Shown here: positions 1-8,304 of the stretch, piece by piece
How the letters are laid out: the number at the start of each line of letters is the position of its first letter
Position numbering within the stretch: the stretch's first letter is position 1
Position numbers and translations under genes: made by a program
NCBI GenBank assembly: GCA_027592485.1
Contig: JAQCKL010000002.1
Location: 1 to 30,597, forward strand
Reading direction: 5' to 3'
Length of the DNA stretch: 30,597 bases
Source: Cyanobacteriota bacterium
GTDB lineage: Bacteria > Cyanobacteriota > Cyanobacteriia > Phormidesmidales > Phormidesmidaceae
Notes under the pieces: model-generated
What the model saw: only the letters and a program-made list of their open reading frames with translations
The model's database searches: none
What the model was told of the DNA's origin: nothing

Positions 1-1
1 G

Positions 2-1012
2 GGGGGGGGTGACGACGATGCGGGCCAACTGTGGCCCAGCCGCCAGCAGTTGGTGATTGCCCTAGAAAACCCAACCGGCGGCTGGTGGGTGTTTAGCACC
101 CCTTTCGATTTAGAGACGCGGGATCTAGGTGCCCGTGACTTCAAACGCCGCCGTTCGGATCGGCCTCCTTTGTTTTGGTTATTCCTCACCGGCGGTGGGG
201 TGTGGCTGCTGTCCACCTGGGCCGCTCGCCGGGTCACCGCCCCCCTGCTGAGTTTTGCCGCCGCCGCCGATCGCCTCGGCATGGATGTGAATGCACCGCC
301 CCTGCCCGAAAACGGTTCTGGCGAACTGCGTCAGGCTGCCCAGGCGTTTAACCAAATGCAGGTGCGGGTACAGGGCCTGATTCGCGATCGCACCTTTATG
401 TTGGCCGCGATTTCCCATGATCTGCGCACGGTGTTGACCCGCCTGCGACTCCGCACCGAGTTTATTGAGGATGCCACCCAGCAGCACAAGGCTGAAGCAG
501 ACTTGGCCCAGATGGAGGCCATGCTGACATCAACGCTGGCGTTTGCCAAAGCGGACAGTACCCCGGAAGCCAGAACCCAGCTCGACCTAGCCAGCTTGCT
601 GCAAAGCATCTGTGATGATCTGGTGGATGCGGGTAAAGTGGCTCAATATCAGGGGCCGGATCGGGTCAACTTAGTGGGACAACCCACCGCCTTGCGACGG
701 GCCTTTAGCAATTTGATTGAAAATGCCACCCTGTATGGTCAGGAAGCCGAGGTCACCATTGCAGCGGTGACCCCAGTGGTGCGGGTGGCGATCGCGGATC
801 GCGGTCCCGGCATTCCTGAGGAGATGCGCGAGCAAGTCTTTGAACCGTTCTTTCGGTTGGAGCCCTCTCGCAACCGCGAAACCGGTGGCACTGGCCTGGG
901 GTTGGCCGTTGCCCGCACGGCCATTCGGCGTCACGGCGGTGAAATTACCCTGTACCCCCGAGAGGGCGGCGGTTTAGTCGTGGAGGTCACCCTGCCTAAG
1001 AGCCCTCCTTGA
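2..1012 (+). CDS. Sensor histidine kinase, 3' part (5' end outside window)
   Basis: The frame is open to the left edge, so the gene is cut by the window; a TTG at 50 is only the first internal start-like codon. Visible order: a membrane segment at about 165-230 nt, a HAMP linker, then a HisKA H-box (ISHDLRT, histidine codon 416-418) and a HATPase domain with N-box (NLIENA), G1 (DRGPGIP), F-box (EPFFRL) and G2 (GGTGLGL). Proteins of this family autophosphorylate on the histidine in response to a periplasmic signal and pass the phosphate to a response regulator. The best family match is the EnvZ/OmpR-type kinases. The partner regulator is not in the window and is probably upstream. Oddity: the proline that normally follows HDLRT is valine (codon 431-433). 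Confidence 0.9.
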   Translation, partial: GGGDDDAGQLWPSRQQLVIALENPTGGWWVFSTPFDLETRDLGARDFKRRRSDRPPLFWLFLTGGGVWLLSTWAARRVTAPLLSFAAAADRLGMDVNAPPLPENGSGELRQAAQAFNQMQVRVQGLIRDRTFMLAAISHDLRTVLTRLRLRTEFIEDATQQHKAEADLAQMEAMLTSTLAFAKADSTPEARTQLDLASLLQSICDDLVDAGKVAQYQGPDRVNLVGQPTALRRAFSNLIENATLYGQEAEVTIAAVTPVVRVAIADRGPGIPEEMREQVFEPFFRLEPSRNRETGGTGLGLAVARTAIRRHGGEITLYPREGGGLVVEVTLPKSPP

Positions 1013-1022
1013 AACCGGGTGT

Positions 1023-1126
1023 TATAGCCCTGGCCCCTTTGCGTAGGACACCTAGGATCGCTCTGATCCCTAGCGCAGCAGCACAGTGCCTCGCAGTCTT
1101 GTCCTAACCAGACTGGCGGCTGCTAG
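1023..1126. repeat. Dispersed palindromic repeat, copy A
   Basis: About 100 bp between the kinase and the DUF3592 gene. It shares long identical blocks with 7279-7380, for example CTCTGATCCCTAGCGCA and GTCTTGTCCTAACC. It starts TATAGC and ends near GCTA, and holds an inverted pair TAGGACA/TGTCCTA. No coding capacity is seen. It is likely a non-autonomous, MITE-like or REP-like element. Confidence 0.75.
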
Positions 1127-1138
1127 ACCTGGCCAGCT

Positions 1139-1789
1139 TCACTTGATCTCTTTGAGAATGCGGCGAACGGTGAGGGTGATCCATAAAACCGTCATCCCCA
1201 AAGTGCCTGTAATCAACGACCCCAGCCATCGTGACGCATTCACCGAGGCAGAGTGAATGTGAGCCCGGAGGGGGTGATCTTCGTCGTAGTGGATGGTGAC
1301 CATCTCACCTTTTTCGTAGGCGGCAGGCCAACTTCCCTCGGCAACTTGCACGGTTTGGAGCTGACCATCTGCCAAGGGAAATTCCACCACGGGATAGTAC
1401 AGCGCATTGCCCTCGTCGTCTTGGCGTTGGGTCAGCTCAATCACCTTGCCTTCAGCCGTACTGCCCATCAGGAGTCCCTGGCGAGTGCGGATGCTGAGAA
1501 CAGCGGAGATCCCCAACAGCAGCAGCGCGATCGCCATCAATATGGGAAAAACCAGCTTGAAGGCAGCAGCCTCTGCCCCTAGCCGCAACCTTGAATCGAT
1601 AAAGTCAGAAAAATGCTTGTCGTCTAGCCCCCCAGAGAAAGATGTTTCAGGGCCTTGGGCAATGAGTTGCTGAATCGCGATCCGATCTTGGGGATCGGGA
1701 ATCTGATCGGGATGCTCATACGGCAACCCATCCACTTGCAGGGCGATCACCCTGCCGTTTTCCCAATTAACGGTGTACTGCTTGTCCAT
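1139..1789 (-). CDS. DUF3592-domain membrane protein
   Basis: 216 residues. The N-terminal third is soluble with no recognised fold. A membrane helix follows at about residues 78-100 (FPILMAIALLLLGISAVL). The region at about 108-172 matches the DUF3592 pattern: EGKVIEL, then YYPVVEF, a DGQ turn, YEKGEMVTIHYD and a P-x-x-A-x-I ending. A second helix lies near residues 190-208. DUF3592 proteins are membrane proteins of unknown role. The ATG at 1787-1789 lies inside the end of the upstream methyltransferase gene (23 bp overlap), so the two are probably cotranscribed and translationally coupled. Family call is fairly safe; function unknown. Confidence 0.75.
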   Translation of the reverse strand: MDKQYTVNWENGRVIALQVDGLPYEHPDQIPDPQDRIAIQQLIAQGPETSFSGGLDDKHFSDFIDSRLRLGAEAAAFKLVFPILMAIALLLLGISAVLSIRTRQGLLMGSTAEGKVIELTQRQDDEGNALYYPVVEFPLADGQLQTVQVAEGSWPAAYEKGEMVTIHYDEDHPLRAHIHSASVNASRWLGSLITGTLGMTVLWITLTVRRILKEIK

Positions 1790-3122
1790 TGCTCATCCCT
1801 GTGGATTGCCCTCTATCCTGATTGCCTGCGGCCATGGGAAAGCATTGCTGATGGCGAGGCACCCCTGGCCATTTCAGCACCACCACCTCTTCCCGCAGTT
1901 GTTCCCCTGTAGCGGTGGCGATGCGGGTACGAAACAGATCAATGCCATCCACCTCATACCCCACCTCTGTGGCCACCTCAGCCAAAAGCGCCCCCGTACG
2001 AATCATCACCTGGAAAAAAGACGCTTGGTCTCCCACCACATAGGCCAGTTGAGCACCGGGCTTAAGGGCGGGGCGGAGTTGGGCCAGATGCCGTTTCATG
2101 CCGCCGAAATATAAGCTTGTGACCCGGTGGTAGAGCCGCTCAAAGCCCGAGGTTTTGTTGAGGGCGATCCGCTTGGCTTCGATGGTTTGGGCCAGTTGGG
2201 TGATGGGACTGTCGGTTGCCAGCACCCGATCGTCGTCATCAACTTTGTAGACGTTGCGGGTATTCGAGCGAATCAGCGATTGTTTGAAGTGACGCAGGTC
2301 CTGCTTGTTATTCAAAAACCCCAGCAGCACCGACTCTAGGCGGGTGGTGCGGGTGTAGTCCTTTTCATTGGGATAGGGGGGTGACGTAATCACCGCATCA
2401 ATTGACTGAGGTGCTAGCCAGGTCGAGACCTGGCGGGCATCGCCCCGATGGCATTGGGTCGAAACCGTGGTCAGGTCTTGGGCCAGATCCAGATCAGCGC
2501 GCATCTGTTCCACCTTGGCTTGCCAAGTGGTTAACACGTCCACGGTTTCCCGCTTGCGGCGGCGAATGCCCACTTCGGGGCCAAATTTGAGATTGCTGGC
2601 ATCCTGGACGGTGACGGTGGCCAGGGCCAAGTTCAGCCCATGGCGCTCGGGTCCATCGGGCTCTGCCGCGATCGCCTGTTTCAACACCAAGCACTGGTGC
2701 AAGGGTTGGGGTGAGATCGCATTCTTCAGCGTGATCGCAATTTGCTCAGGGGTAAAGCCTAACAGGGGAGATTGATCCACCCGCTCCATGGCTCGTTCTA
2801 ACACTCGGGCCTGCATGGCCGCTAACGAGTCCTGATCGACCGCCCACTGCACCTTGGTGCTGGAGGCAAAGTGGGACATGGGAGTCGCTTCTACCCCAAC
2901 GGCGGCGAGACCCTGCTTTTTGGCTTCCACCAGGGTGGTCCCGGTCCCGCAAAACGGATCTAGAATGACCGCATCGCCCCCCAGGCCAAATTTTTCAATA
3001 TAGTCCCGCACTAAGTGAGGCGGATAAGAGAGCACAAACCGATACCAGTCATGGAAGGCGCGATCGCTCTGCTGCAGTTTATTGAGGCGTAAATCGCTGG
3101 GGTCAGAGGCGGGGGAGGCCAT
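1767..3122 (-). CDS. Solitary DNA methyltransferase (SPPY, N4-cytosine/N6-adenine type)
   Basis: 451 residues. SAM-binding motif I is DPFCGTGTT at residues 55-63, preceded by a motif X-like segment (YPPHLVRDYIEKFG, 33-46). Catalytic motif IV is SPPY at 247-250. The order X-I-...-IV with about 190 residues between I and IV, including a basic stretch RRRKRE (187-192), suggests the target-recognition region lies between them (alpha-like order). SPPY is typical of N4-cytosine enzymes, but N6-adenine specificity cannot be excluded. No restriction endonuclease gene adjoins it, so it looks like an orphan methyltransferase. The C-terminus reads into the start of the DUF3592 gene. Confidence 0.8.
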   Translation of the reverse strand: MASPASDPSDLRLNKLQQSDRAFHDWYRFVLSYPPHLVRDYIEKFGLGGDAVILDPFCGTGTTLVEAKKQGLAAVGVEATPMSHFASSTKVQWAVDQDSLAAMQARVLERAMERVDQSPLLGFTPEQIAITLKNAISPQPLHQCLVLKQAIAAEPDGPERHGLNLALATVTVQDASNLKFGPEVGIRRRKRETVDVLTTWQAKVEQMRADLDLAQDLTTVSTQCHRGDARQVSTWLAPQSIDAVITSPPYPNEKDYTRTTRLESVLLGFLNNKQDLRHFKQSLIRSNTRNVYKVDDDDRVLATDSPITQLAQTIEAKRIALNKTSGFERLYHRVTSLYFGGMKRHLAQLRPALKPGAQLAYVVGDQASFFQVMIRTGALLAEVATEVGYEVDGIDLFRTRIATATGEQLREEVVVLKWPGVPRHQQCFPMAAGNQDRGQSTGMSNGQAVHR

Positions 3123-3315
3123 GAATAGTTAAAAAACGAGGGTGATGCTTTTTGACCGGCCTGGGGCGATCGCTAGTGCAGATGATCTGGTTTTAGGTGT
3201 CATCACTATAGCTCGTGACGCTTTCGGGTAAACTCGACCGTTAAATGGGGGAATTTACCCCCCACGCTTATTGAGGCTGTGTACTACACTATCTGCACTA
3301 TGTGTGTTCTGACCG

Positions 3316-3525
3316 ATGACAACTGCCCAACTCCCTGATCTGATTGAATTTCTCCGTCGCGATTTGGCCGTGCCTGAGGAGGCGATCGCCCTCGGTGTGC
3401 AGCGGGCTGGTGAGGCCTCCAATCTATTACCGATGGTGCTATGGCAGTACGGTCTGGTCAACACCACCGAACTAGAACAAATCTTTGATTGGCTAGAGCA
3501 ACGGCCTTTGAGTAATGCAATTTAG
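3316..3525 (+). CDS. DUF2949 family small protein
   Basis: 69 residues. It carries the family signature: LIEFLRRDLAVPEEAI near the start, then LLPMVLWQYGLV and LEQIFDWLE. DUF2949 is a small soluble family found mostly in cyanobacteria, with no established function. The start ATG is at 3316. Only 22 bp separate its stop from the SIMPL-domain gene on the same strand, so the two probably form an operon. Confidence 0.8.
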   Translation: MTTAQLPDLIEFLRRDLAVPEEAIALGVQRAGEASNLLPMVLWQYGLVNTTELEQIFDWLEQRPLSNAI

Positions 3526-3547
3526 TTAAAAAATAGGTGGCACCATC

Positions 3548-4369
3548 ATGTCTAAACTGCCTGGAATGCTAAATGTGTTGGCTTGCTTAGGGATGGTGTC
3601 GGCAGGATTAGGCATCGGAATCAGACCGGTAACGGCTCAGTTGCTATACCCCCCAGTTAGCGAGCAGCGGGCGATCTCTGTCACCGGACAAGGGCGAGCC
3701 AGCGTACCTGCCGATCAGGCCCAAATTAACGTCTTGCTCGTTAATGAAGATTTTTCACCTGACTACTTTCCTCCCGAAGCAGAGCTTCCAGAAGAAAGCG
3801 CCTATCCACCAGCACCTGAACCAATTACCCGCGATAGTTTGCAGGGTGTCAGTGATGCCTTGGCCGATCTCGGCATCAGCGAATCTGATATTCAAATCAA
3901 TGTGTCTACCAGTGGGTCATCGCCTTACTCCTACGTGAGATCAGATGCTTCCATCACCGTGAATATTAGACAACCCACACAAAGCCAAATTAATGGCATT
4001 GTGCAAGCGATCAATGGTGCTGTGGCAAATCATGCTCCTCAGCAAGCCATATTTGTCAACAATATTTATGTGCAGTACGCCATTGATAGTTGTATTGCCA
4101 TTGAGCAGCAGGCCTATGCGGCGGCCATGGACGATGCCCGCTTAAGAGCTTTGGCCATTGCCGATACGATTAATGTTGCTTTGATCGATCCTCCGTCAGT
4201 GGCAGAACTGCCTTTTTTGGGTCGGTTCCTGTCCCCTTGCAATGAGGACACCGATATTGTTGGGGCGCTGTTCTGGAGCCAAGAATCCAGCTATTACAAC
4301 CCTGAGACTCCCGCAGAAGTCGAGGTTTATCGAGAGGTCTTGGTGACCTATCCCGTCGAAGCCAAATAA
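3548..4369 (+). CDS. Secreted SIMPL-domain (DUF541) protein
   Basis: 273 residues. An N-terminal signal peptide ends near residue 31 (PVTAQ). Just after it comes the DUF541/SIMPL start signature ISVTGQGRASVPADQAQI. The centre has the repeating beta-alpha pattern of the family (DALADLGISESDIQINVSTSG; VNIRQPTQSQINGIVQAI), and an IEQQAYAAAMDDARLRA helix marks the C-terminal part. SIMPL proteins sit in the periplasm or outer membrane; the best-known bacterial member, BP26, forms oligomeric rings. A start is supported by an AGGTGG ribosome-binding site about 9 nt upstream. Biological role in cyanobacteria unknown. Confidence 0.8.
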   Translation: MSKLPGMLNVLACLGMVSAGLGIGIRPVTAQLLYPPVSEQRAISVTGQGRASVPADQAQINVLLVNEDFSPDYFPPEAELPEESAYPPAPEPITRDSLQGVSDALADLGISESDIQINVSTSGSSPYSYVRSDASITVNIRQPTQSQINGIVQAINGAVANHAPQQAIFVNNIYVQYAIDSCIAIEQQAYAAAMDDARLRALAIADTINVALIDPPSVAELPFLGRFLSPCNEDTDIVGALFWSQESSYYNPETPAEVEVYREVLVTYPVEAK

Positions 4370-4412
4370 GGGTTGATCAGCTTTGTGCGTTCATTAGCCT
4401 TGGCAGCAATCG

Positions 4413-5318
4413 CTACGCCATCGGCTGCCCCACTGCGGCTAACAGGTTTAGGGGGCCGATTTGCTTGAGGTGAGCCAATCCCGCTGCGGTCTTAACCAGT
4501 AGGGAACCGGCATAGCCCAGCGAATTAACCGGAATGCCCTGATAGTCTTCGCGCGATCGCGGCACCACCAGCATCCATTGTCGAGTTGCCAATAAGTTGT
4601 AGGGCAGGTTGGGCCGTTCCGCCTTCAAATCAACACCAATATGCGTGGCCAACTGCCGATAGCTCTCCCACAGGATGGGCGCGATCGCCGCTGCATCCTG
4701 GCTCCAATCGAGATCTAGGGTCAAAACCCCATGGTGGAAGGGCAACGGCAGGGGGGCCATCCCTGCCGTTGTGGAACTGCGGGGATGGATCAGCGCAGCG
4801 ATCGGCACCGTCGCCTTGTCAGGATGAAACGGAAACGGCACCACCTGCAGATGCTTATGGTGCTGACTGGCCCCCGCTGCCCGCCCGCCGTTATAAAAGC
4901 CCAAACCATCAATTTCTTTCAGCGTCATGGCCAGAGCCGTAAAGTCGGCCAGGGTGAGCCAATCCTCCTGGGATTCATAGGCGCGGGTGACCACCAGCAG
5001 ATGATGATCGACCACGTTGAATTTATTCAGCAGGCAGAGGTGAGTGGGAGAAAGGTTCCCCACAAAGAGGGCGTCCTCATAGGGCAGAAACGGGTTGGCG
5101 GGCTTGCCTTGCTTGGCAGCCTGTCGCTGTTGCGCCGTCGCTGTTTCCTTACGGACTAGGTTTTTGACAATCCTGACCAAAAAGTGAATGCCCCCATCCT
5201 CCAGGACAGTAAATTCCGTTGGGATGGGTTGGAGCGCACCGCAGGCTAGGGCGGTGGCGGTGCGGTGCTGCAATTGCTCCCAAAGGGTGCCGGGTGTCAA
5301 ATCCGCTGGAGCCGTCAT
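4413..5318 (-). CDS. Ap4A phosphorylase / ATP adenylyltransferase family protein
   Basis: The ATG at 5316-5318 (MTAPADLTPGTLWEQL) gives 301 residues, the usual family length; an in-frame extension to 5447 looks non-coding in composition. The HIT-like signature is GASQHHKHLQVVP, with H154-K-H156-L-Q158 as the catalytic HxHxQ core. NPFLPYEDALFVG and NKFNVVDHHLLVVT are typical Apa1/Apa2 blocks, and the C-terminal region (YNLLATRQWMLVVPRS) matches the family's second domain. These enzymes cleave diadenosine tetraphosphate with phosphate to ATP plus ADP, a nucleotide-housekeeping or stress role. It is convergent with the SIMPL gene (43 bp gap). Confidence 0.85.
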   Translation of the reverse strand: MTAPADLTPGTLWEQLQHRTATALACGALQPIPTEFTVLEDGGIHFLVRIVKNLVRKETATAQQRQAAKQGKPANPFLPYEDALFVGNLSPTHLCLLNKFNVVDHHLLVVTRAYESQEDWLTLADFTALAMTLKEIDGLGFYNGGRAAGASQHHKHLQVVPFPFHPDKATVPIAALIHPRSSTTAGMAPLPLPFHHGVLTLDLDWSQDAAAIAPILWESYRQLATHIGVDLKAERPNLPYNLLATRQWMLVVPRSREDYQGIPVNSLGYAGSLLVKTAAGLAHLKQIGPLNLLAAVGQPMA

Positions 5319-5586
5319 TGATGACCTATGGAATAGAACCACTGGGGGTGATCTTACCCGGAGCCCTGACGGTTGGGCTAATGGGGATTGGAGCGGATGG
5401 TTTGTAACGGCATCAGCTCGGCAGGCGGTAATAAAGTCAAAGGTCAAAGGGGATTGCGCAAAAGTCGATCGCCAGCGCCATGAACGGGAGCTATAGCCGT
5501 CTTGCCCTAACCGGACTGGCGACTGCTATAGTCACATCGACAGCTTTGACTGCCGCTTCACCTGTCAAACTTCTAGGTCTGAGTTA
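5319..5586. other. Intergenic region upstream of apa-like gene and bicA
   Basis: Divergent gap of 268 bp that must hold both promoters. The only structure seen is the short repeat copy at 5491-5533. No clear -35/-10 pair or LysR-type T-N11-A site could be assigned with confidence. Confidence 0.4.
5491..5533. repeat. Dispersed palindromic repeat, copy C (short form)
   Basis: 43 bp flanked by inverted CTATAGC (5492-5498) and GCTATAG (5526-5532). The interior GTCTTGCCCTAACCGGACTG matches the right-hand third of copies A and B; their central part of about 60 bp is absent. It looks like an internal-deletion form of the same element. Confidence 0.65.
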
Positions 5587-7272
5587 ATGTCTTTTTCCAC
5601 GCGCCTAGTTAATGGGCTGCACTTCCGCAATCTGCGCGGTGATCTATTCGGGGGCTTAACCGCCGCTGTGGTTGCTCTGCCTCTAGCCTTGGCCTTCGGG
5701 GTCTCCTCAGGGGCAGGGGCGATCTCCGGCCTCTATGGGGCTTTCTTTGTGGGGCTGTTTGCTGCCCTGTTTGGGGGGACCCCATCTCAAATCTCAGGCC
5801 CCACGGGTCCCATGACCGTGGTAATGGGTACCGTGTTTACGGCCCTCGTCTCTAGCAACCCTGAGAACGGCCTGGCCATGGCCTTCACCGTGGTGATTTT
5901 TGGGGGATTGTTTCAGATTCTGTTTGGGGTCCTGAAATTGGGGAAATACATCACCCTGATCCCCTACACCGTGATCTCCGGCTTTATGTCAGGGATTGGC
6001 ATCATCATCATCCTGATTGAGTTGGGACCGTTGTTGGGGCATCCCAATGCCGACAGCGTCATCCACTCCTTGCAGTTACTGCCCCAACATATTCAAACGA
6101 CCAACCCAGCGGCCTTGGGGCTGAGTTTGCTCACGTTGGTGATTGTCTTTGGCACCCCCCGGCGGATCAACCGCGTGTTGCCGGCCCCCTTGCTGGCGTT
6201 AGTGGTGGTGACCACACTATCGGTGATCGCTCTACCCGTAGATGCGGTGATCCGCATTGGCACCATTCCCACCGGCCTCCCCTTCATTCACTGGCCCAGC
6301 TTTCAGCTCGACCAACTCAAAACCATGGTGGGCTACGGCATCATGTTGGGGGTCCTGGGGGCGATTGACTCGCTGCTCACCTCCCTGGTGGCCGACAGCA
6401 TCACCCAAACCCAGCACGACTCCGATCGCGAATTGATTGGTCAGGGTATTGGCAACTGTCTTTCGGGGTTGTTTGGGGGCTTGCCCGGTGCCGGTGCCAC
6501 GATGCGTACAGTGATCAACGTCAAATCTGGGGGCCGCACGCCTTTATCTGGGGTAATCCACGCATTCGTGTTGCTGGTGGTCGTTCTAGGGGCGGGGCGG
6601 CTCACAGAAGTGATCCCCCAGCCTGTGTTGGCAGGGATTTTGCTGAAGGTCGGGATCGACATCATTGACTGGAGCTTCTTAAAGCGGGCTCACAAGCTCT
6701 CGCTCAAAGCCGCTGGGCTGATGTATGGCGTTATGGCCATGACGGTGTTTGTAGACTTGATCACGGCAGTGGCGGTGGGGGTCTTTATTGCCAACCTCCT
6801 AACGGTGAAGCGCCTGACGGAGCTGCAACTCGAAGGCATGGTCAAAATCGATAACCCTGATGAAGGGTTGCTACTCAACCCCGAAGAGAAACAGCTGTTG
6901 GGCCAGGCCAAGGGTCGAATTTTGCTGTTCCATTTGGGGGGACCGATGAGCTTTGGGGCCGCCAAGGGCATCTCTCAACGGCTATCGATTGTGGGGAATT
7001 ACGATGTGTTGATTTTAGATCTCACCGATGTGCCCTTAATGGGCGTGACCGCTTCCCTCGCGATCGAAAATATGGTTAAAGAGGCCAAGGATAAACGCCG
7101 GGATGTGTTTGTGGTGGGTGCCCATGGCCCGGTGGAAGACCGCCTTAAACGGCTGGGTATACTACCCATTCTCTCTCAGGGTTCTTTGGCGATTACCCGC
7201 ATTGATGCCCTGCAGTTGGGGTTAGAGCTGATCCAAAGCCGTTACCAAGAGCGAGAGCCGGTAAACCTTTAG
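5587..7272 (+). CDS. bicA: SulP-family bicarbonate transporter, BicA-like
   Basis: 561 residues. The N-terminus (HFRNLRGDLFGGLTAAVVALPLALAFGVSSG, about 12-42) and the blocks ISGPTGPMTVVMGTV, LKLGKYITLIPYTVISGF and LFGGLPGAGATMRT are close to cyanobacterial BicA. The transmembrane core spans about residues 20-405. A C-terminal STAS domain at about 437-550 contains LLFHLGGPMSFGAAK and LDLTDVPLMGV. BicA is the low-affinity, high-flux Na+-dependent HCO3- importer of the plasma membrane, feeding the CO2-concentrating mechanism. Substrate is inferred from similarity, since sulfate-transporting SulP proteins share the fold. It is monocistronic by spacing. No Na+/H+ gene adjoins it, though an NhaC-family antiporter lies 12 kb away. 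Confidence 0.85.
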   Translation: MSFSTRLVNGLHFRNLRGDLFGGLTAAVVALPLALAFGVSSGAGAISGLYGAFFVGLFAALFGGTPSQISGPTGPMTVVMGTVFTALVSSNPENGLAMAFTVVIFGGLFQILFGVLKLGKYITLIPYTVISGFMSGIGIIIILIELGPLLGHPNADSVIHSLQLLPQHIQTTNPAALGLSLLTLVIVFGTPRRINRVLPAPLLALVVVTTLSVIALPVDAVIRIGTIPTGLPFIHWPSFQLDQLKTMVGYGIMLGVLGAIDSLLTSLVADSITQTQHDSDRELIGQGIGNCLSGLFGGLPGAGATMRTVINVKSGGRTPLSGVIHAFVLLVVVLGAGRLTEVIPQPVLAGILLKVGIDIIDWSFLKRAHKLSLKAAGLMYGVMAMTVFVDLITAVAVGVFIANLLTVKRLTELQLEGMVKIDNPDEGLLLNPEEKQLLGQAKGRILLFHLGGPMSFGAAKGISQRLSIVGNYDVLILDLTDVPLMGVTASLAIENMVKEAKDKRRDVFVVGAHGPVEDRLKRLGILPILSQGSLAITRIDALQLGLELIQSRYQEREPVNL

Positions 7273-7278
7273 GTGAAT

Positions 7279-7380
7279 GCTACCTGGCCACTTTGCTTAG
7301 GACCCCTAGGAGCGCTCTGATCCCTAGCGCAAAAGCAAAGTGGCTCGCAGTCTTGTCCTAACCGGACTGGCGACGGCCAT
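7279..7380. repeat. Dispersed palindromic repeat, copy B
   Basis: About 100 bp after bicA, aligned end to end with copy A (1023-1126). It contains two nested perfect inverted pairs: CCACTTTGC/GCAAAGTGG and TTAGGAC/GTCCTAA. It may add structure to the 3' end of the bicA transcript. Confidence 0.75.
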
Positions 7381-7411
7381 AAAAAAACTGCGGAGGAAAA
7401 TTCCCCCGCAG
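7380..7411 (-). terminator. Rho-independent terminator of the pst operon
   Basis: Stem 7388-7396 with 7403-7411 (CTGCGGAGG / CCCCCGCAG, one mismatch). On the minus strand it is followed by a run of seven T (7381-7387). It lies 41 nt after the pstB stop. Confidence 0.8.
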
Positions 7412-7452
7412 GTGAAGTTGAGTCAGGTGAAAACTGAAAAGAGGGTTGAGTC

Positions 7453-8268
7453 CTAGCCAAATCGGCCAGACACATAGTCACGGGTGTAGGTTTCCTTGGG
7501 ATTACTGAAAATCACCTGGGTTTCGTCGTACTCCACCAAGTACCCCACCTTGCCGCCTGATTCAGTCGGCTCAGCGTTATAAAAGGCGGTGCGGTCAGAC
7601 ACCCGCGATGCCTGCTGCATATTGTGGGTGACGATGATGATTGTGTAGTTTTCCTTGAGCTGCTGCATCAGATCCTCGATCTTCAGGGTCGAGATCGGGT
7701 CTAGGGCCGAGCAGGGTTCATCCATCAGAATCACTTCGGGCTCAACGGCGATCGCCCGCGCAATACAAAGGCGCTGCTGTTGTCCCCCAGATAGGGACAG
7801 GCCACTTTCCTTGAGCTTGTCCTTGACCTCATCCCACAGGGCTGAGCTCCGTAAGGACTTTTCCACCAGCTCATCCATATCGCCCTGATAGCCATTGATC
7901 CGTGCCCCAAAGGCAACATTGTCATAGATGGATTTGGGGAAGGGGTTCGGCTTCTGGAACACCATACCAATGCGGCGGCGCAGCTCAGTCGGGTCAACCG
8001 CTTTGCTGTAAAGGTCAACCCCGTGGTAGGTGATGCGCCCTTTAATGTGGGCACTGGGGATCAAGTCATTCAGGCGATTAAAGCAACGCAGTACGGTACT
8101 TTTCCCGCAGCCCGAGGGGCCGATGAACGCCGTGATCTTGTTGCCAGGAATTTCGAGATTGACCCCCCGAACGGCCATGTTCGAGCCATAGTAGTAACTC
8201 GTGTTTTCGACCTTAAAGACCCGTTCTAGCCCGGCGACTGCCGTAGGGGAAGCTTGTTCAGATTGCAT
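7453..8268 (-). CDS. pstB: Phosphate ABC transporter ATP-binding protein PstB
   Basis: 271 residues, normal length. Walker A is GPSGCGKST (50-58), the ABC signature LSGGQQQRL (159-167), and Walker B VILMDEPCSALDP (179-191). The Q-loop VFQKPNPFP and switch histidine VTHN are present. The PstB-typical FYNAEP and C-terminal YVSGRFG are visible. It supplies ATP hydrolysis to the PstC-PstA channel at the cytoplasmic face for high-affinity phosphate uptake. Last gene of the operon, 36 nt after pstA, with a weak GAGAG site before the ATG and a terminator downstream. No phoU follows. Confidence 0.97.
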   Translation of the reverse strand: MQSEQASPTAVAGLERVFKVENTSYYYGSNMAVRGVNLEIPGNKITAFIGPSGCGKSTVLRCFNRLNDLIPSAHIKGRITYHGVDLYSKAVDPTELRRRIGMVFQKPNPFPKSIYDNVAFGARINGYQGDMDELVEKSLRSSALWDEVKDKLKESGLSLSGGQQQRLCIARAIAVEPEVILMDEPCSALDPISTLKIEDLMQQLKENYTIIIVTHNMQQASRVSDRTAFYNAEPTESGGKVGYLVEYDETQVIFSNPKETYTRDYVSGRFG

Positions 8269-8304
8269 GGGACTAAACTCTCATAAAACAGACGGTAGCA
8301 AGCA

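Noticed and set aside
1..10. Run of nine G at the left edge
   Set aside because: Reads in frame as glycines of the kinase or may be a contig-edge artefact; no independent meaning can be assigned.
5318..5447. N-terminal extension of the Ap4A phosphorylase-like protein
   Set aside because: Extension has no homology-like pattern; the internal ATG gives the standard family start and length.
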